Below are positions 13,516 through 26,327 of a stretch of 64,000 nt of DNA, in pieces. The notes beneath the pieces were generated by a model. That model was not told the DNA's origin, ran no database searches, and saw only the letters and a list, made by a program, of their open reading frames with translations. Position 1 is the first letter of the stretch. Each line of letters starts with the position of its first letter. The DNA is from Pleurostoma richardsiae (lineage: Eukaryota > Ascomycota > Sordariomycetes > Calosphaeriales > Pleurostomataceae): positions 62,001 through 126,000 of the forward strand of contig JANBVO010000055.1 of assembly GCA_030052745.1 (NCBI GenBank). Direction: 5' to 3'. A program made the position numbers and the translations under genes.

Positions 13516-15715
13516 ATGGACATACCAGGCTCTCGATACGGGCCGCGGCCCGGAGATCATGCCGGCCCCCTCCCCTCCATATATGTCGACATGGACAACC
13601 ACCCTTCAAGTCCGCGGTCCTTTGCTTCACGTTCCAGCCGCTCAGCTGGCTTCTCGTCCTTTTCGCCTTCCGTGGCGTCCATCCCAATGTCTATCCCCGG
13701 CGCTCGAGGAGACGACGGCGTTCCGCCTCCATTACCACCGCCCAAGTTTCCTCCCATCGATGGTCCCCCGCTCGACCATAGCGACTACCGCCGCGAGGAT
13801 CCATATCCTGATAGCATTTACGGGAGCGCTGGTGGCAGTCTGGCGAGGGGCAGCTTATATGAGGACCGTGCCGATTACCCAAGGAGAGAGACCAAGTTGG
13901 GGTACAAGGGCGATTTGAGGGACGAGGGCTACTCAAGCCTGTCTAGTATGGTGTCAAGGTATGCTGCCCACCCGGTTTTAAGTTCTCGCCTCCGCTGCCA
14001 TTGGCGTCCCAGTCTTTGAGGATACTGACCCGTGTGCAGTGCCAGATCAAGAGACTCGCTTTCTACCCGCTTCCGCGTCCACGAACAGTACCAGTTTCGA
14101 TCGGGCAACGACTCTTATGACGCCCTCGACAGCCAGATGCTCAAGAAGTTGGACTCGAGAAAACCTTTCGAAAACCCTTCGCCGCCCCGGCAGCCAGCAC
14201 TTATCGGCTCCTCACAAGATGCGGCTCCGGCGCAGCCGGCAGAGCGGCCATTTATGCAGCTGAAGCCTCTGTCTCTGCCGACTAGGTTCAAGCAGCAGCC
14301 AGCGCTGGACTCCCCTTTGCGATACACGGAAACACCTATTACGTCGGCTATCTCGCCTCGCAGCACACCTTTCGGTCACCATAGTCAACCGTCGTACGAA
14401 TACCGGTCGCCCGTCGATCCGCCTTCTATATCCGAGTTCGAACGGAGTCCTCTTACGCGAAGTAGAAGGACAAATTCCGGCTCTGTTGCCGACGATGTCA
14501 CCATCTACACACAAGATAGCTATGATAACGAACCTGAGTTCCCCATGGATGGCGAGACGACGCGCCTGCGCGCTTTTCATTTGGACGATTCGCATCACTC
14601 GAGAGTGGGCAGCATAGACTTCCAGACTGCTGGGCAAAAGCGACGAGCTTCGAGTCCCCCGGGAGATGAACCTCCATTACACACAATGGCTAGCTCCAGC
14701 GATTTACTTCGCCGGCGAGAGGGAGTGCCCAGGGGGAGCCCACAACCGCGCTTGGCGATTCCGCAAAATGGCAGTATATCCTCGGTCTCGTCGGCAGGGC
14801 GGAGTGGCAGCTACGCTAGCAGTCTCTCACTGATGACCGCAAGCAGCATGACCTCGGCGCCATCGTATGGCAGACTGTCACCCGTCGGGCTCTCTCCTAG
14901 TGGTCTCTCTCCCACAGACGCCTCCTCGTCACCTTTCGCAACGCCGAACTCGCTGACCATGAGCCCACGGTCCACCATATCTCAGCGCAATGGCCTGCAT
15001 TCACGAACAGTGAGCGACCAGAAGACGCTGGTGAGCCCGAGGAAGTTAGCCGAGGTTGCACTGGTCCGGACTAGTGGTGTGGCAAAGATCCAAGGGCTCC
15101 TCATGTGCGAGTGTTGTCCAAAGAAGCCCAAGAAGTTTGAAACAGAAGAAGACCTCAGGTAAGGCAGAAAACAGGCCTTGTTTTTCCGCATGTGGCCGCG
15201 GCTCCTACAATGCCTCTCGCCTAAGCGCGTAGTTGCGCAATGTACGCTTACACGTTGACAGGGCTCACGAAGCCGAGAAGCAGTATGAATGCTCCTTCTG
15301 CGGCAATCGGTTCAAGAACAAGAACGAGGCAGAGCGGCATCAGAACTCACTCCATGTTCGACGCCATTCATGGTCCTGTTCTGCCTTGTCAGGCTATGAC
15401 CGCGCCTTTCATGACTCCACCAACCGTCCAGGCGAGGCTGACACCTGCGGGTATTGTGGCGAGGAGTTTCCCCGTTCCGGCCATGGCCCCGCTGGGCATG
15501 TCCGACACGCTACGGACCAGGACTGGGATGAACGTATCCGGCATCTACAAGACGTGCACAAGTTTCGTGAATGCAACAGCGCTAAGAAGTTCTACCGGGC
15601 GGACCACTTCAGGCAACATTTAAAGCACAGCCACGCTGGAACCAGCGGAAAATGGACAAACATGCTCGAAAACGCGTGCATGATGGACGAAGAGCCACCG
15701 CAACCGTCGCGATAA
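13516..15715 (+). CDS. C2H2 zinc-finger protein, probable transcription factor
   Basis: Three exons: 13516-13958, 14040-15158 and 15262-15715, giving about 671 residues. The N-terminal 500 residues are low-complexity, rich in Ser, Pro, Gly and Arg, as in many fungal regulators. Zinc-finger motifs begin near residue 504 (CECC), then YECSFC with the RFKNKNEAERHQNSLH pattern (C-x2-C-x12-H-x4-H), then further Cys/His clusters (TCGYC, later HLKHSH). Intron 1 uses GTATGC...GTGCAG. Intron 2 uses GTAAGG and an acceptor ending GTTGACAG. That acceptor, rather than an earlier TAG, restores the frame and joins EEDLR to AHEAEKQYEC, so an intron interrupts the first finger. The start is the first ATG of the open frame, in context ACAATGG. 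It is presumably nuclear and DNA-binding; targets are unknown. Confidence 0.85.
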
Positions 15716-18315
15716 TACAAGGTCAGGCTGCTTTCGCGCGGGTGGGGGATCGTTACAACCAGGAAAGACGCGCTGGCGGCGAGATGCGAGACCGGAAGAT
15801 CAGTCGATCAGGGAGGAGAGAAGCAGGCGACGAGTAGAGGATTCAGCATACTAGAAGCGGGCAAGGCACGCAGCGCTCCTTAGGTCGCCTTCACGGTGGA
15901 GCTGTTCTCTCCCCAACGTCGCGGTGCAAAATCCCCGGACAAGAAGAGGGCTAGGTGACGGCATTTTGCTGCGCGGGAGCTTGCCGATGCCTCGGGATCC
16001 CTGGATTCTGACCGTCAGAATTGGCGCATTTACGATCAAGCGCGAGACGCAGGCGACGAGCCGGCTATGCACTCCTGATTGGTCCTCGTACGATAAGCGC
16101 ATCGCATGGCTGACGGAAGCCTGGAATGAGCTTACTGACCTCGCGGCCGCTGCTCTGGCTGGATAACGGCGCAGTGAGAGACTACTTCTCCGGGACTCCT
16201 GGCGTAAGCTGGAGATGCGATGTCAGTCTGGAAGCTCCCCCTCCGCGCGCAGGCACTTGCATGCCAAGACTTGACCAGGGAGCCCAGTCGCTGCCAGGCT
16301 CATCCGCTGGGTAGCTAATGTGGGATTAGAAGGATTCAGCGCGCAATCCATCGGCCGTTGCATTGGAACCAAGGGACTTCTTCCAGGCCCGATATCGCTA
16401 AGCAGACGCAGCCCGTCACCTGTTGAGTGCAGATCACGCTCCTGGATTACCGCGTAGAGCAGACGCTATTCTGTGCGATATGTCCCTTCGTCGCTGGCCA
16501 CCGCCCAACATTTCGGCGGGTCCGTCTTGGGGCTGTTTGTCGAGTAGTCTGCTCGCGGGCGAGCTGACCTCTGCCGATCTCCCGAACGGGAAGCCCAACT
16601 GTGTGTGCTCACGCAAGGTCAGCTAAGGCAGCAAGAAGCGGGGGAGCTGCATGGCATGCGCGGCACACACCCACACGGACGCACACCCACACACGCAGCG
16701 CGCGACGGAACATGGTGCGAGAGGCACTGACAAATCCAGCTGCACAAGCATTGGCAGCGGCCCCCTGTGCAGTGACGGTCCGCTCCTCGCTCCCCCCTCT
16801 TGCCAGTTCCCGGACCGTCCGCTGGCGCCAAATCATACGCACATGGCATATCATACTGCATTCCCTCAGTGGCATGTTGCATCACGGATGCATGTCGGCG
16901 ACGTTTTACCCGCCCGTCGCCCATTCGCACCCCGGCCTGTCGTTTACCATTTGACCCTGCATTCGCTGGTGCTGGGTCTACCCGGTGTCTTCCTCTGCTG
17001 CAGCCAGCTCTTTTCGGCGAGCAATATAGCCCGCGTCCGTTGCCAGCATTTTCCTAGCATGTTGCTATCTTGCATCCGTCGCCTGCTACCTTGCGCCAGG
17101 CAGACGAGTTTTGGATCGGGCTCTGCCTCCCGTTGACTGGGGCTCTCTCTGCCCTCTCCCTTTTGTTTATTTCTGGTCTTTCCCATCCGTCCGACCCCCG
17201 TACATGAATTCTTAGCTGTTATGATGATGTTATGACAATGACGACGGCATTCTTGCCGTTAGAGAAGCTTGGAAAACGAAGAGATGGAGGTCTGCTGAAT
17301 CCCGCCAAGGATACCCGCCTCTGTCCCCCCGGGGCACACTCGCAATGCACCATTTCGCCAGGTTGGCTGTCGTCTCATTGAAGGAAATCGCATGGCTTGG
17401 TGGTTCATTTTTGGACATTCTGTCCCCTCCATGGAGAAAAGTGATGCATTGGTTCTGGGCATTTTATCTTTCGGCTGCTGGGAGGCAGTCAGGGGCACTG
17501 TTCTGCGCGGGGTGGCTTGCTTTCCTTGATTTCTGCCTCACATCCGTCCCGGTGTCGGGGCAAGGCGACTCATCTTTCTGCCCAAGTGTTCTTGCGGACC
17601 GGTTTGGTGGTATCCATCCTCTTCATCAGCATCTTGTTGGGAAAGCTTCTTGTTGCTTGGAGGTATCAAGGCATGCGCGAGGTTATAAGGACAATGTTGC
17701 TCTTGCAACGACGTAGGCACCAGATCGATGGGAGGAGATGGAGCGCCGTGGTGAGGGTGGGGTTTGGAGCCATTCCAAAGGGTAGCTGGGGCTCATATGC
17801 AAGACAAAGACTGGGACCATTTCGGGTTCTGTTCTAAAAGCGGGCAGGTCACGCTCGTATATATAAATTAGCCAAGATAACACAGCCGGGATACATCTTG
17901 ACGAGATCATGCTTTTCCCGTCAGAGAAGAATGAGAGACGGCACCTCGATGCTGCACGCAAAAGAGTCTCAGGCACGTGTGTTGCTTCGCAGGCGCGGCA
18001 GTGTTCCGTACACTGAGATCCACCCGGCCGGCCGCGACCCGGACCGCCAGGCAGCCGCAAGGTGGGGTCCGGCGACTGCACGAAATTTCTGTCCCACTCC
18101 AGAGATGCCAACCTCAACAAGAATCTCCGCCGCGCTGGGCCACTCTTAGCAGAACCGCATCGCCGGAGCAGATGCTGAGCCTCTACAGGTTGATGGCAAG
18201 AACCACGTTGTAGCCGCTTGCCGTATCGTCTCGGTCCTACAAAAGGCTCTCTGAGCCACGGATATCACCAAAGAAGAGCCGGGAAACCCAGCTGGCGCGC
18301 GCGGGGCTCGTGACA
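15716..18315. other. Intergenic region without supportable gene
   Basis: It includes the 3' flank of the zinc-finger gene, a CA-rich tract near 16,660-16,700 (CACAC repeats interrupted by GGACG), and the region upstream of the YVH1 gene. Short frames such as 16,651-17,136 and 17,345-17,716 show no recognisable domain. I see no RNA gene. Confidence 0.55.
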
Positions 18316-19588
18316 ATGGCATTGTCGAGGATCAATGGGCCCGACGAACTCTATGTCGGCGGGTTAGTAACTGTGGCCTGCTGCTTTTGATGAACAGGGC
18401 ACGTTGTGTGGGTGTGTGTGCTGACCGACATGCAGCATCTTCGCCCTCCGCAGGCCGTCCGTCATGCAGGAGAAGAGCATCACTCACATCCTCTCCATGA
18501 TCCAGTACAGTCTCGTCAATTGGGATGAAGGCTTCCGAGATCGCTACGTCCACCTCAGCATCGACATCGACGACGTCGAAGATGCTGACATGCTCGTGCA
18601 TCTGCCCAAGGCCGTACGTTTCATTGACCGTGCACTGCATCCGGACGATTACGCGCCTCTTCCGCGTGGCACAGAGGGCCTTGCCGGTCAGGGCGGGAGT
18701 ACTCTTGACCCGGACGCCATCACTCCAGCTCAAGCAGTCTCTGCCGAGTCAAGTCCGCACCTCGCCCGGGCCGCCATCTTCGTTCACTGCGCTATGGGCA
18801 AATCCCGATCCGTCACCGCCGCCATTGCCTATCTGTTGTGGAAATACCCCCACAGGTACGGCCTGAACCCGCGCAGCTCCGGTCGGCCAAACCCCGAAAC
18901 CGCCAGGGAAGCTGTCTGGCAGGCGCTGCGCTGGGTGCGTGCCACACGGGGCATCGCCGAGCCGAACCCGGGGTTCATGAATCAGCTGCAGATGTGGGTC
19001 GAGATTGGCATGCCGGCCGACAGCGACGATGCCGTGGAAGGCAACGGCACGTATCAGCGGTGGGTTTGGGATAGGGAAGTCCGTGAGAGCGCGAACGTGG
19101 GCAGGGCGCCGGACTGGCTTCGCTTCGAGGACGAGGCCGCCGGCGACGGAGGACCGAAGCAAGATGGAAGTGACTCGGAAGCGGGGGGGACCAAGACGGA
19201 GCTGAGGTGCAAGAAGTGCCGCAGAGTGCTGGTGACCCAGCAGTTTATCATACCGCACCATCCCGGGGCGGGCAAGCCGCCGTGCCCGCATTACTTCGTC
19301 GAGGCGCTATCGTGGATGCGTCCCGTGCTAGAGGGAGGCGCACTTGACGGACGGCTGGTCTGTCCCAACCACAAGTGTGTCTCCTCCCTAGGACGCTACT
19401 CTTGGCAGGGCTTCCGGTGCAGCTGTGGAGAGTGGGTCTGTCCTGCCTTCTCCCTCCAGAGAAGCAAGGTAGACGAGGTCACGGTGCGTGACCCAGTCGG
19501 AGCCGGTCGCGTCCCGGGAGTGGACCCCCGGACCGCGCTCGGCATCCGGCTGCCTCCCGGGGCCGGCGCCCGGAAGCAGAACCTCTAG
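18316..19588 (+). CDS. yvh1: Dual-specificity protein phosphatase Yvh1
   Basis: Two exons, 18316-18362 and 18436-19588, giving about 399 residues. The tiny first exon encodes MALSRINGPDELYVGG. The intron uses GTTAGT and ACATGCAG and restores the frame exactly. A dual-specificity phosphatase domain fills residues 10-190 with the active-site loop HCAMGKSRS (catalytic Cys near 134). The C-terminal part carries the Yvh1 zinc-binding domain: CKKC, CPHYF, CPNHKC and CSCGEWVCPAF. In yeast, Yvh1 removes Mrt4 from pre-60S ribosomal particles, a role that needs the zinc domain; it also affects growth and sporulation. An insertion of about 40 residues (PLPRGTEG to SSPHL) between the general-acid region and the active site is longer than in compact homologues. 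Family assignment is secure. Confidence 0.93.
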
Positions 19589-22500
19589 TTGGGATCTCGA
19601 GGTCGACGTCGCCAGACGAGGGCTCTGGCCCTGACGTCAGCGCTACCGCATCATCACCGATTGCACTATGGTGCTTCGAGGAGAGCGCGCGGTACATTCG
19701 GGCTGTCCTGCTAGCAGCCCTTGACTGCTGTCTGTTAGGTCTGCCGTCTTCTTCTCGCGCCAGGCGGAACCTGCGTAGTACTGTGGGCGCGCAGATCTTG
19801 GCCCATAAGCGGCCGCCTTGTGGAGGCTGGTGTGGCTGCTTACACGTGTTCTCGGCGTCTCTTACCTAACCCGCCGGCTTCTTTCGCATGGATTACCTGG
19901 CTACCCGCTGGAAGCTGGTATCAGCTTTGCGACTTCGGCTTACAAGCCCCTGAAGGCTTGGCTCGGAGCCGTGGAGGGTTAGAGCTCGGGACGATCGTTC
20001 CGCCTTTCTTCGCGTCCCCCGACCCCCTGACTCCCTCAGATCAGCTTGCGGCCCTCGGTGTCTGCCAGTGCCCTGTGGCCCTAAAACGTCACTCATGCCA
20101 ACGCATGCTCGGATTAGGGCCAGTACACAGCCGGGCTAACCATTTTTGATGATGCGCCCCGCGGGGAACTGCGTATGGCGAGGTCGACTCAAGCACGGAG
20201 TACACACGTCACGCCAGTTCCCTGGCACTTCCCTACAGGGGTTACGGCGTCTTCCTGCCGGCTTGCTCCTCGCGCCGGCCCACAGCCTGCATCTGGTTCC
20301 CGTAAGGTCCCCGTACGTCCACAGCTGGGCAAGGAGCCAGGGACTCGGGGAGTTGGTGGCGTGTTCTTAGGAGATGCTGGGGCGTGGCCGGCGCCGCCCA
20401 ATGACGGCGTCGCCGATGCAAGGTGTGGAATTTTAACTCGTTGTCCACAGGGACACGAGCCCGCCAAGAAAGGTGGTTGAAACATGATGATCAAGGATCT
20501 TTCGGGTGACGTACGATCATGCTCTGCTAGCATTTGTTGTGAAGGTGTCATGCCCACGGATGCCGGCCATGCTGCCCATGCTTGCAAGCCACTGGCACCC
20601 ATGGCCTAGCACGCTGCCGCCCAAGGGAGGATGAGCTCTGTCTCAGTGGCCTCAGAATTCTTAACCCCACAGTGTTGGTGGGTGCGAATGCTTGACATAT
20701 ACGAGAGTCGTTCTCATCTATCTGGGAGAGAAGGTCTTGTGTGGAAATTCTGTTTCGGAGACTGGCACTTGCTCGGGGACCTTCGTAACAGAGGCTGTCT
20801 CTCCTCTTGACAAGCCTACAAGAGGCCAGACAGAAACACCTACCGTAGATCTCCACGCGCTATGAAATTTGCAGCCTTCCAGTGCGGCTATCTCATCTGT
20901 GTCCTTTGTTCTATCAGCGTCTGACAGCCAGGGATCATCTTTGAAGGCCTTTCTGCATCATGATTTTGCTTACCGCTTCCGATTTACACTGAGGTCAGGG
21001 TCTCATTTACTGGCCTCGCCATAAACCCAGTGTCATGGTCCCCCAGCCTTAGGTCCTATTGGACATGGGAGTGCCGGAAGACTACCTTGAAGTTGCCTGT
21101 CGTCTCATGGCACGGACACGCGTAGATGGAGCATAACTTTACGACCCAGGCGTCGACTTCATTGGCTAACCCCATGCTGAACGCCACAAACAACCTGTCA
21201 TTTCTGTCCCTACATATGTAGAGCCATATCTCTGAGCTAAAGGAGAAGATCCGACTCGTCCGGATATCTTCCCGTGGGGCATTACGCTGGAATTTTCACA
21301 AATTGTGCCTTGATGCTAGAAATCTTCGATCCTTCCTCTCACTCTTTTCCCTCGGGCCGCCACATGAAGCGCTGTGACTGAGGCCAGCCTAGGACCGCGC
21401 TCGGTCTGTAGGTTCCTGAACACGGGACCCGCAGATCAAGTCATTTGACAGCTCCATTTAAGCTAGGCAGATTCCTCGCAGTACAACGGACAGAGGGCTC
21501 ACAACACTCGACTGGCGGGACTCCTATATAGTTCCCCAAGGGAACAACACTCCAGTCAGCGAAGTAAAATCCTGACGGGTAGGAGCCACAATAAACAGCA
21601 TTGACGCTCGAAAGAGTAGCCGTTGTCAAGAATGAACCATCGTCATCCTATACTTGATTCTCATCAATAGCTGAGTATGTTTATAGTCCCGATTCTCGAC
21701 TAGGACCAAGTATCCAGAGACCTTTTGCTACTAGACAGGCCACTTAAGTCTTTCAACCCTGTAAGAGTAATTAAGTCCTTGAGTAAGATGCCCTCAAGGG
21801 GAATAGATTCCGTTCTCAAGCGTTGTCTACTGAAAGTACTGGTTTCAGGAGGCTAGAAGCCGTAGCGATAGAGACGATCGGCTGACGCCCCGCTAAACAA
21901 GCGTCTCATCGATCTAGCCGTCTGAGGACTCTCCGTTTTATAGCGGGCAAAGACCTCAGAAGTTAGGAGGGTCGGACAAGCGTCCGTCCCATTGAGCAAT
22001 CAGGCGGCAGATCGAGAGTAAGCGGGAATTACCTTAGTTTCTGTGGCAGGGTGGCTAGGTAGACTGGCACGCGGTCCTGTAATCGCCGACCTACAGGCGG
22101 AGCTACTAGAGTGCTAATGGGACAAGGTTCTTCTAGATATGATTCTACTTTAGACGATATGATGTTGCGGTAGTCAGGCTAACTAACCCCTTGACGAGCC
22201 TGTTGTGTCCAAATATCGGTTTCGTAAGTGTCGGATCGACCGACGATGCCCTGAATCACGAAAAGGTCCTCGGCACCGAAGCGACGTAAACTCCACTATC
22301 ATCAAGATACGCTGACACTTCCGATCTGATGTTTCATCGTGGGAAGCTAGTTCAGTCTAGTCCAGGAGATTAGAACAGCAATAGAACAACAATTAACTCG
22401 CTGTTATTGACACTGAACGATTCTCCGGAATTAGCATTAGAGAAAATCTCCACAACCTCCTCTATAAACTTAGCATCACCCAAGTAGCGGCTGGCTGTCT

Positions 22501-24484
22501 CTTCAAGGTCACCATGGCCCACTTGGCATTGCCAAGGTTCCCACTTGCACTACAGCGGAGACTGTAGTTCACTGTTCTTCCTCCGCCATGGATCAGCCTT
22601 TTGTCGGCCTTCTTCGTGAGGAGGTCTGTACGGCAGCTGTTATCGGCATTTTAGGAGGCGCCGGACTCTTCGATGGAGATGCTCCTCGATTTGCGGTTGG
22701 AATCTTCTTTTAGGCAGTATATCCTCTTGCCCTAATCTGCCTCTTTTGGTGCCAGGAAGTTGTCGAGGGCTGAGAAACGGCTCCTTTCTTTCTTACCGAG
22801 ATTTTTCTTGGCCAGCGGGTCTGGATCCTGTGACGAATCTCCATGAGTGACATTGCTCGCATCTAATTAGAGCTTCGCGGTTTCAAAGAAAATTCCTAGT
22901 CTGGAGGCCGCGCCCTTTTGACTAGCACTGGTGTCGAGTCGTCATCGACACGCTGGCAGATATACGACAGCCCATTCTGGGATAGCCGAACCGTTCCCTC
23001 GGGACCGAGACTCTCAAATAAAGCTGATTGATAGGGATACATGGGTGTGGGTTCAGTAAATATTATGAGCCCCCTCACGGATTATGACAATCCGCGACCG
23101 CTGAAAGAAAGATGTACTATAACAGTACCAGCTACTCCCTCGGTCGACGCCATCCTCAGCCAGACCCTTGAAGGCATCTTCTATGCACCAAACCTTTACT
23201 GCTATTACCCCGTAGTTTAGCCCTAAGGGAACATCAGCGTCCCCAGCTTGGCTTAGCATTGAACTGCGATGAGATCCAAGCGTGTGACTCATGGCCTGAT
23301 AGCAGGCGCTTTGCGATACTTCATCAGATGTACGGTATTATTCCACCCTCTGAAGTTATAGTGGATTACTGAGCGATGCGGAGGAGAAAGATGCTGCTGA
23401 CAACCCAATTGCGAAGAGATTGGCAGGTCAGCACTAGCTAGAGCTACAACAGGAGCACCTGCAGCCGTGTACTCATTATAAGTCCATCTCGCTTGCGTCC
23501 GGATGGTACATGAACATTGGACAGAGTGTGTGGCCAGATCTGCCGGTGGAATGTCTGCACTGATGATGTACGAGGTTGAGTTGTCAGTGAAGTCAGACAA
23601 CCAGGCCAAGCCATGGTCAACATAACCGGGGAAGATCCTCGGCCGTAAGGCCTCGATTGGTAATGGTGATAGAGACGGTCAGTCCATCAGTGAGCTGTTG
23701 TCCTTTCAAATGACCGGGGTTCGACCCCGAAGGAGTGTGATGGCCGAGTCGCGGCAGCAGGGCCGATAGCAGCCCACCGCAAGAGCTACGGATATGGCGC
23801 TGAGTTTCCGTGCCGGTGCCGAGACCTAACGGACTAAGTAAGACGCCAAGTCTCCGAGACACACCCCCTCAGAAGGCAAGTACCAATACCAATACAAGAC
23901 AGAGCCTGGTAGTCGTGTATGCTGGGCAGCGGAATCACCCACGAACATCGCTGCCTCGCTCCGGGATAGTGGCCGTTCGGTCTGGCTGCGTGCCGAGCGG
24001 CCACGTTGGATCAATTCCTAATGATACTCCATAGTTCCTCTCTCTATCACGTCAGTGGGTTGTAGAGCTCCTAGGCTGGTGTAACCGTATGGGACCGCAC
24101 CTGAAGTCTAACAGGCAAAGCAAGGGAAGAGAAGCACGGGTGCACTAGAAAACAAAGGCGCATTCGGATGGTGACGTAAGCTCGACTGCAAGACTCTTTT
24201 GCTCTACGTCACGCATCAGATTGGCCTGCGTCTGACTCTGATGGGGATCATGAGTTGCCCCATAGCTAAATTGGGTGGCGGGAGGCTCCTTGGACTGCAA
24301 CCCCGTAGGGCTGACTAACGGGTGTCATCCTTGCTGGGCTGCCTCCCGCGATTTCGCGGTCGGACTTAACCCTCCGGCCGGAATCAAGGCTTTGAACAGG
24401 GATAAGCCTGAATCGGAGACGATCGAAGAAACGTGGAAGGAGCCCTACCCGTCTTCCTTTCTTTGACCATAGTCATCTAGTCTG
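19589..24484. other. Gene-poor stretch downstream of YVH1
   Basis: No gene can be supported. Short minus-strand frames at 23,289-23,609 and 22,896-23,292 have somewhat protein-like composition but contain no known motif and could not be joined by credible introns. A rough hand count over 21,661-21,890 gives more TpA than ApT (about 19 to 12) and fewer CpA+TpG than ApC+GpT. That would fit past repeat-induced point mutation, though a sample at the left end of the window (1-180) does not show it. No rRNA or tRNA was seen. Confidence 0.5.
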
Positions 24485-25453
24485 TCAGCGCTTCTCCACC
24501 TTGCTCTTTGCACCCAGATCTGTCTTGTTCGCTGGCCCGCTAGCACTTGCATGCTTGATGCGGGAGACTTTCAGGAGACCAAAGAGGACGTTCGCTGCAG
24601 GAATTGATGCATAGATGGCTTCGTCGCAAGCCGAAGAACCAATGCATCTCTTAACTGTCGAAGCAGTCTGCCAGGAGGCTGCGTTGTGAATCCAGGATGT
24701 CCAATCCTCTGAATGCACGGATGTAAGACACCACCTAACCCTGCAGAGCAAGCGTGTCAGCAAAGAGATTGCCCTCTAGGAAGCGGGTACGGCGGCTGGT
24801 GGCACATGGCATCACCCGACAGGCCATGGTCCTAGGTGGCTTTACCGTAGTACACTAAGGGTGAGATAGTGCTGACCGTTCGACACATCTGTCTGATGAA
24901 CTGCAGAACTGCCAAGGGCCTCGCATGAGTACGAGAGATATCCGAGCCCAGTCCCCTGGGTCACGAATGCGATAGCTCGCAGGATGGGTGTAGCTGTGTT
25001 GCACTTTGTCTCCAACAGCCGGGCCATCAGTGTCGATGCGACTCCCCACCGGGTCAAAGAGCAGATGATGGCCCGAAAAGGCCGCAACGACAGGGTCATG
25101 GGTGCACGGAGCGGCATGTCAGCGAACGTAAGCACTAAGCCCATTGTGTGCCACAGCTGAAGTTGGGCTGCCCGGCCGAGTCCCACCACATAGTCATTGG
25201 CCCAGAAAGCGTTCCTGCTGATCAGAACGGGTGATGGCGTGATAAGAGTATGTTGTTGTTCACGATAGGAGGACTCGTTCAGGCGTCGATACTCAAACGG
25301 AGGGGAGCTCAAGTTGTGGCTGGGTAGCCTGGCTTGTACGACCGTTTCGTAGTGCATGCCAAAGGTGGCTCGGCCCAGGTAACTTGACAGGCTCCAGTAG
25401 GGTATTTTCCCCAGGACGGGAAGCTGTCCGTAAGGCGAAGAAACAATAGCCAT
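24485..25453 (-). CDS. Possible two-exon gene of unknown function (weak)
   Basis: Exons 24846-25453 and 24485-24740 (minus strand) join in frame through an intron with donor GTAAAG and acceptor CTCTGCAG, predicting about 287 residues. The start used is the first ATG of the long frame (MAIVSSPYGQ). The N-terminal 200 residues include several moderately hydrophobic segments. The C-terminal tail is basic (KVSRIKHAS, ending KSKVEKR). No family was recognised. A 203-codon frame is only marginally longer than expected by chance, so the case rests on the coherent splice and plausible tail. Upstream exons between 25.5 and 26.3 kb are possible, as a frame there contains VLTVAAMTGNIVAWLRLGD, but they could not be joined with confidence. 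It may be a decayed gene. Confidence 0.35.
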
Positions 25454-26327
25454 GCAATTCTTATGGCGGGGAGCAAGGGACAGGGCATCAAACTCTCGGA
25501 GGGGCTGCTAGGCAGACGAGGATGAGCATATGCTCGTATCAGGCTTCTGCACGTGTGGGCCTCTGCAAGATCTCGATGCCACCGTTTTCCTCTCTGTGAG
25601 ACGCAATAGAAACGGTTTGCAGGATGGCCTGCTGCCTATCTTCACATAGACGTGAAGCTATCACAAATTTGTCCAGGTTCTCGTGCCGACGGCAGATGCC
25701 TGCAAGCGAGCCACGAGGAGGATGACAGATCGGCGCGGCGAACCAACGGCTAGCCAGACAGGCGATGCAGGATGATCGGGGGTGTCTTTGGGCGAATCGC
25801 CATCCGCAGCCTGGAGGATCTTGTTTTCATCTGCATGATCCTCCAAAAACCCTCAGGTTGTCGGTTGGGACTCCAGGATTTCATCCCCAAGCCGAAGCCA
25901 AGCCACAATGTTACCTGTCATAGCCGCGACGGTGAGAACCAGCGGGGTAGGTAGCTCGAGATGAGTCGCTTGCGATACGGTTTTGTCTGCCCTTGAGCTA
26001 CCAGGCGACTACCTTCATGGTACATGTTGATGCCGGACCTCTTTGTACCAAACTGTACACGACTCTGCCGGACCTCGATGCCCTTCATGCAAGTTTTCTG
26101 CTCAAGAACCCTTGCAGCGGGCCATCGAGCGCAATGGAAATCCCGGATGCCTACTTCATCGCATCCACATAGTGTGTGGTGCAGGCGCCTGAGAGTAAAC
26201 ACGGGTGGCGGCCATCTCAGAGGTATTTCTGATAGTACCCGATAGACGTCTCTCAGGCGACTGATCTCGCGCAGATAGTCGCTCAAGGCGGCCGCCCTAG
26301 AGGGGAGATTGGTACCCCATACTGTCC
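25454..26327. other. Spacer between the weak unknown gene and VFA1
   Basis: It holds short minus-strand frames of uncertain status, possibly 5' exons of the weak gene at 24,485-25,453 or 3' flank of VFA1. No feature can be defended. Confidence 0.4.

Noticed and set aside
22896-23609. Cluster of minus-strand frames with protein-like composition
   Set aside because: Frames could not be joined by splice sites and contain no known motif; length is within chance expectation.
23641-23740. tRNA-like B-box string (GGGGTTCGACCCC)
   Set aside because: No matching acceptor stem, D arm or anticodon arm could be folded around it.
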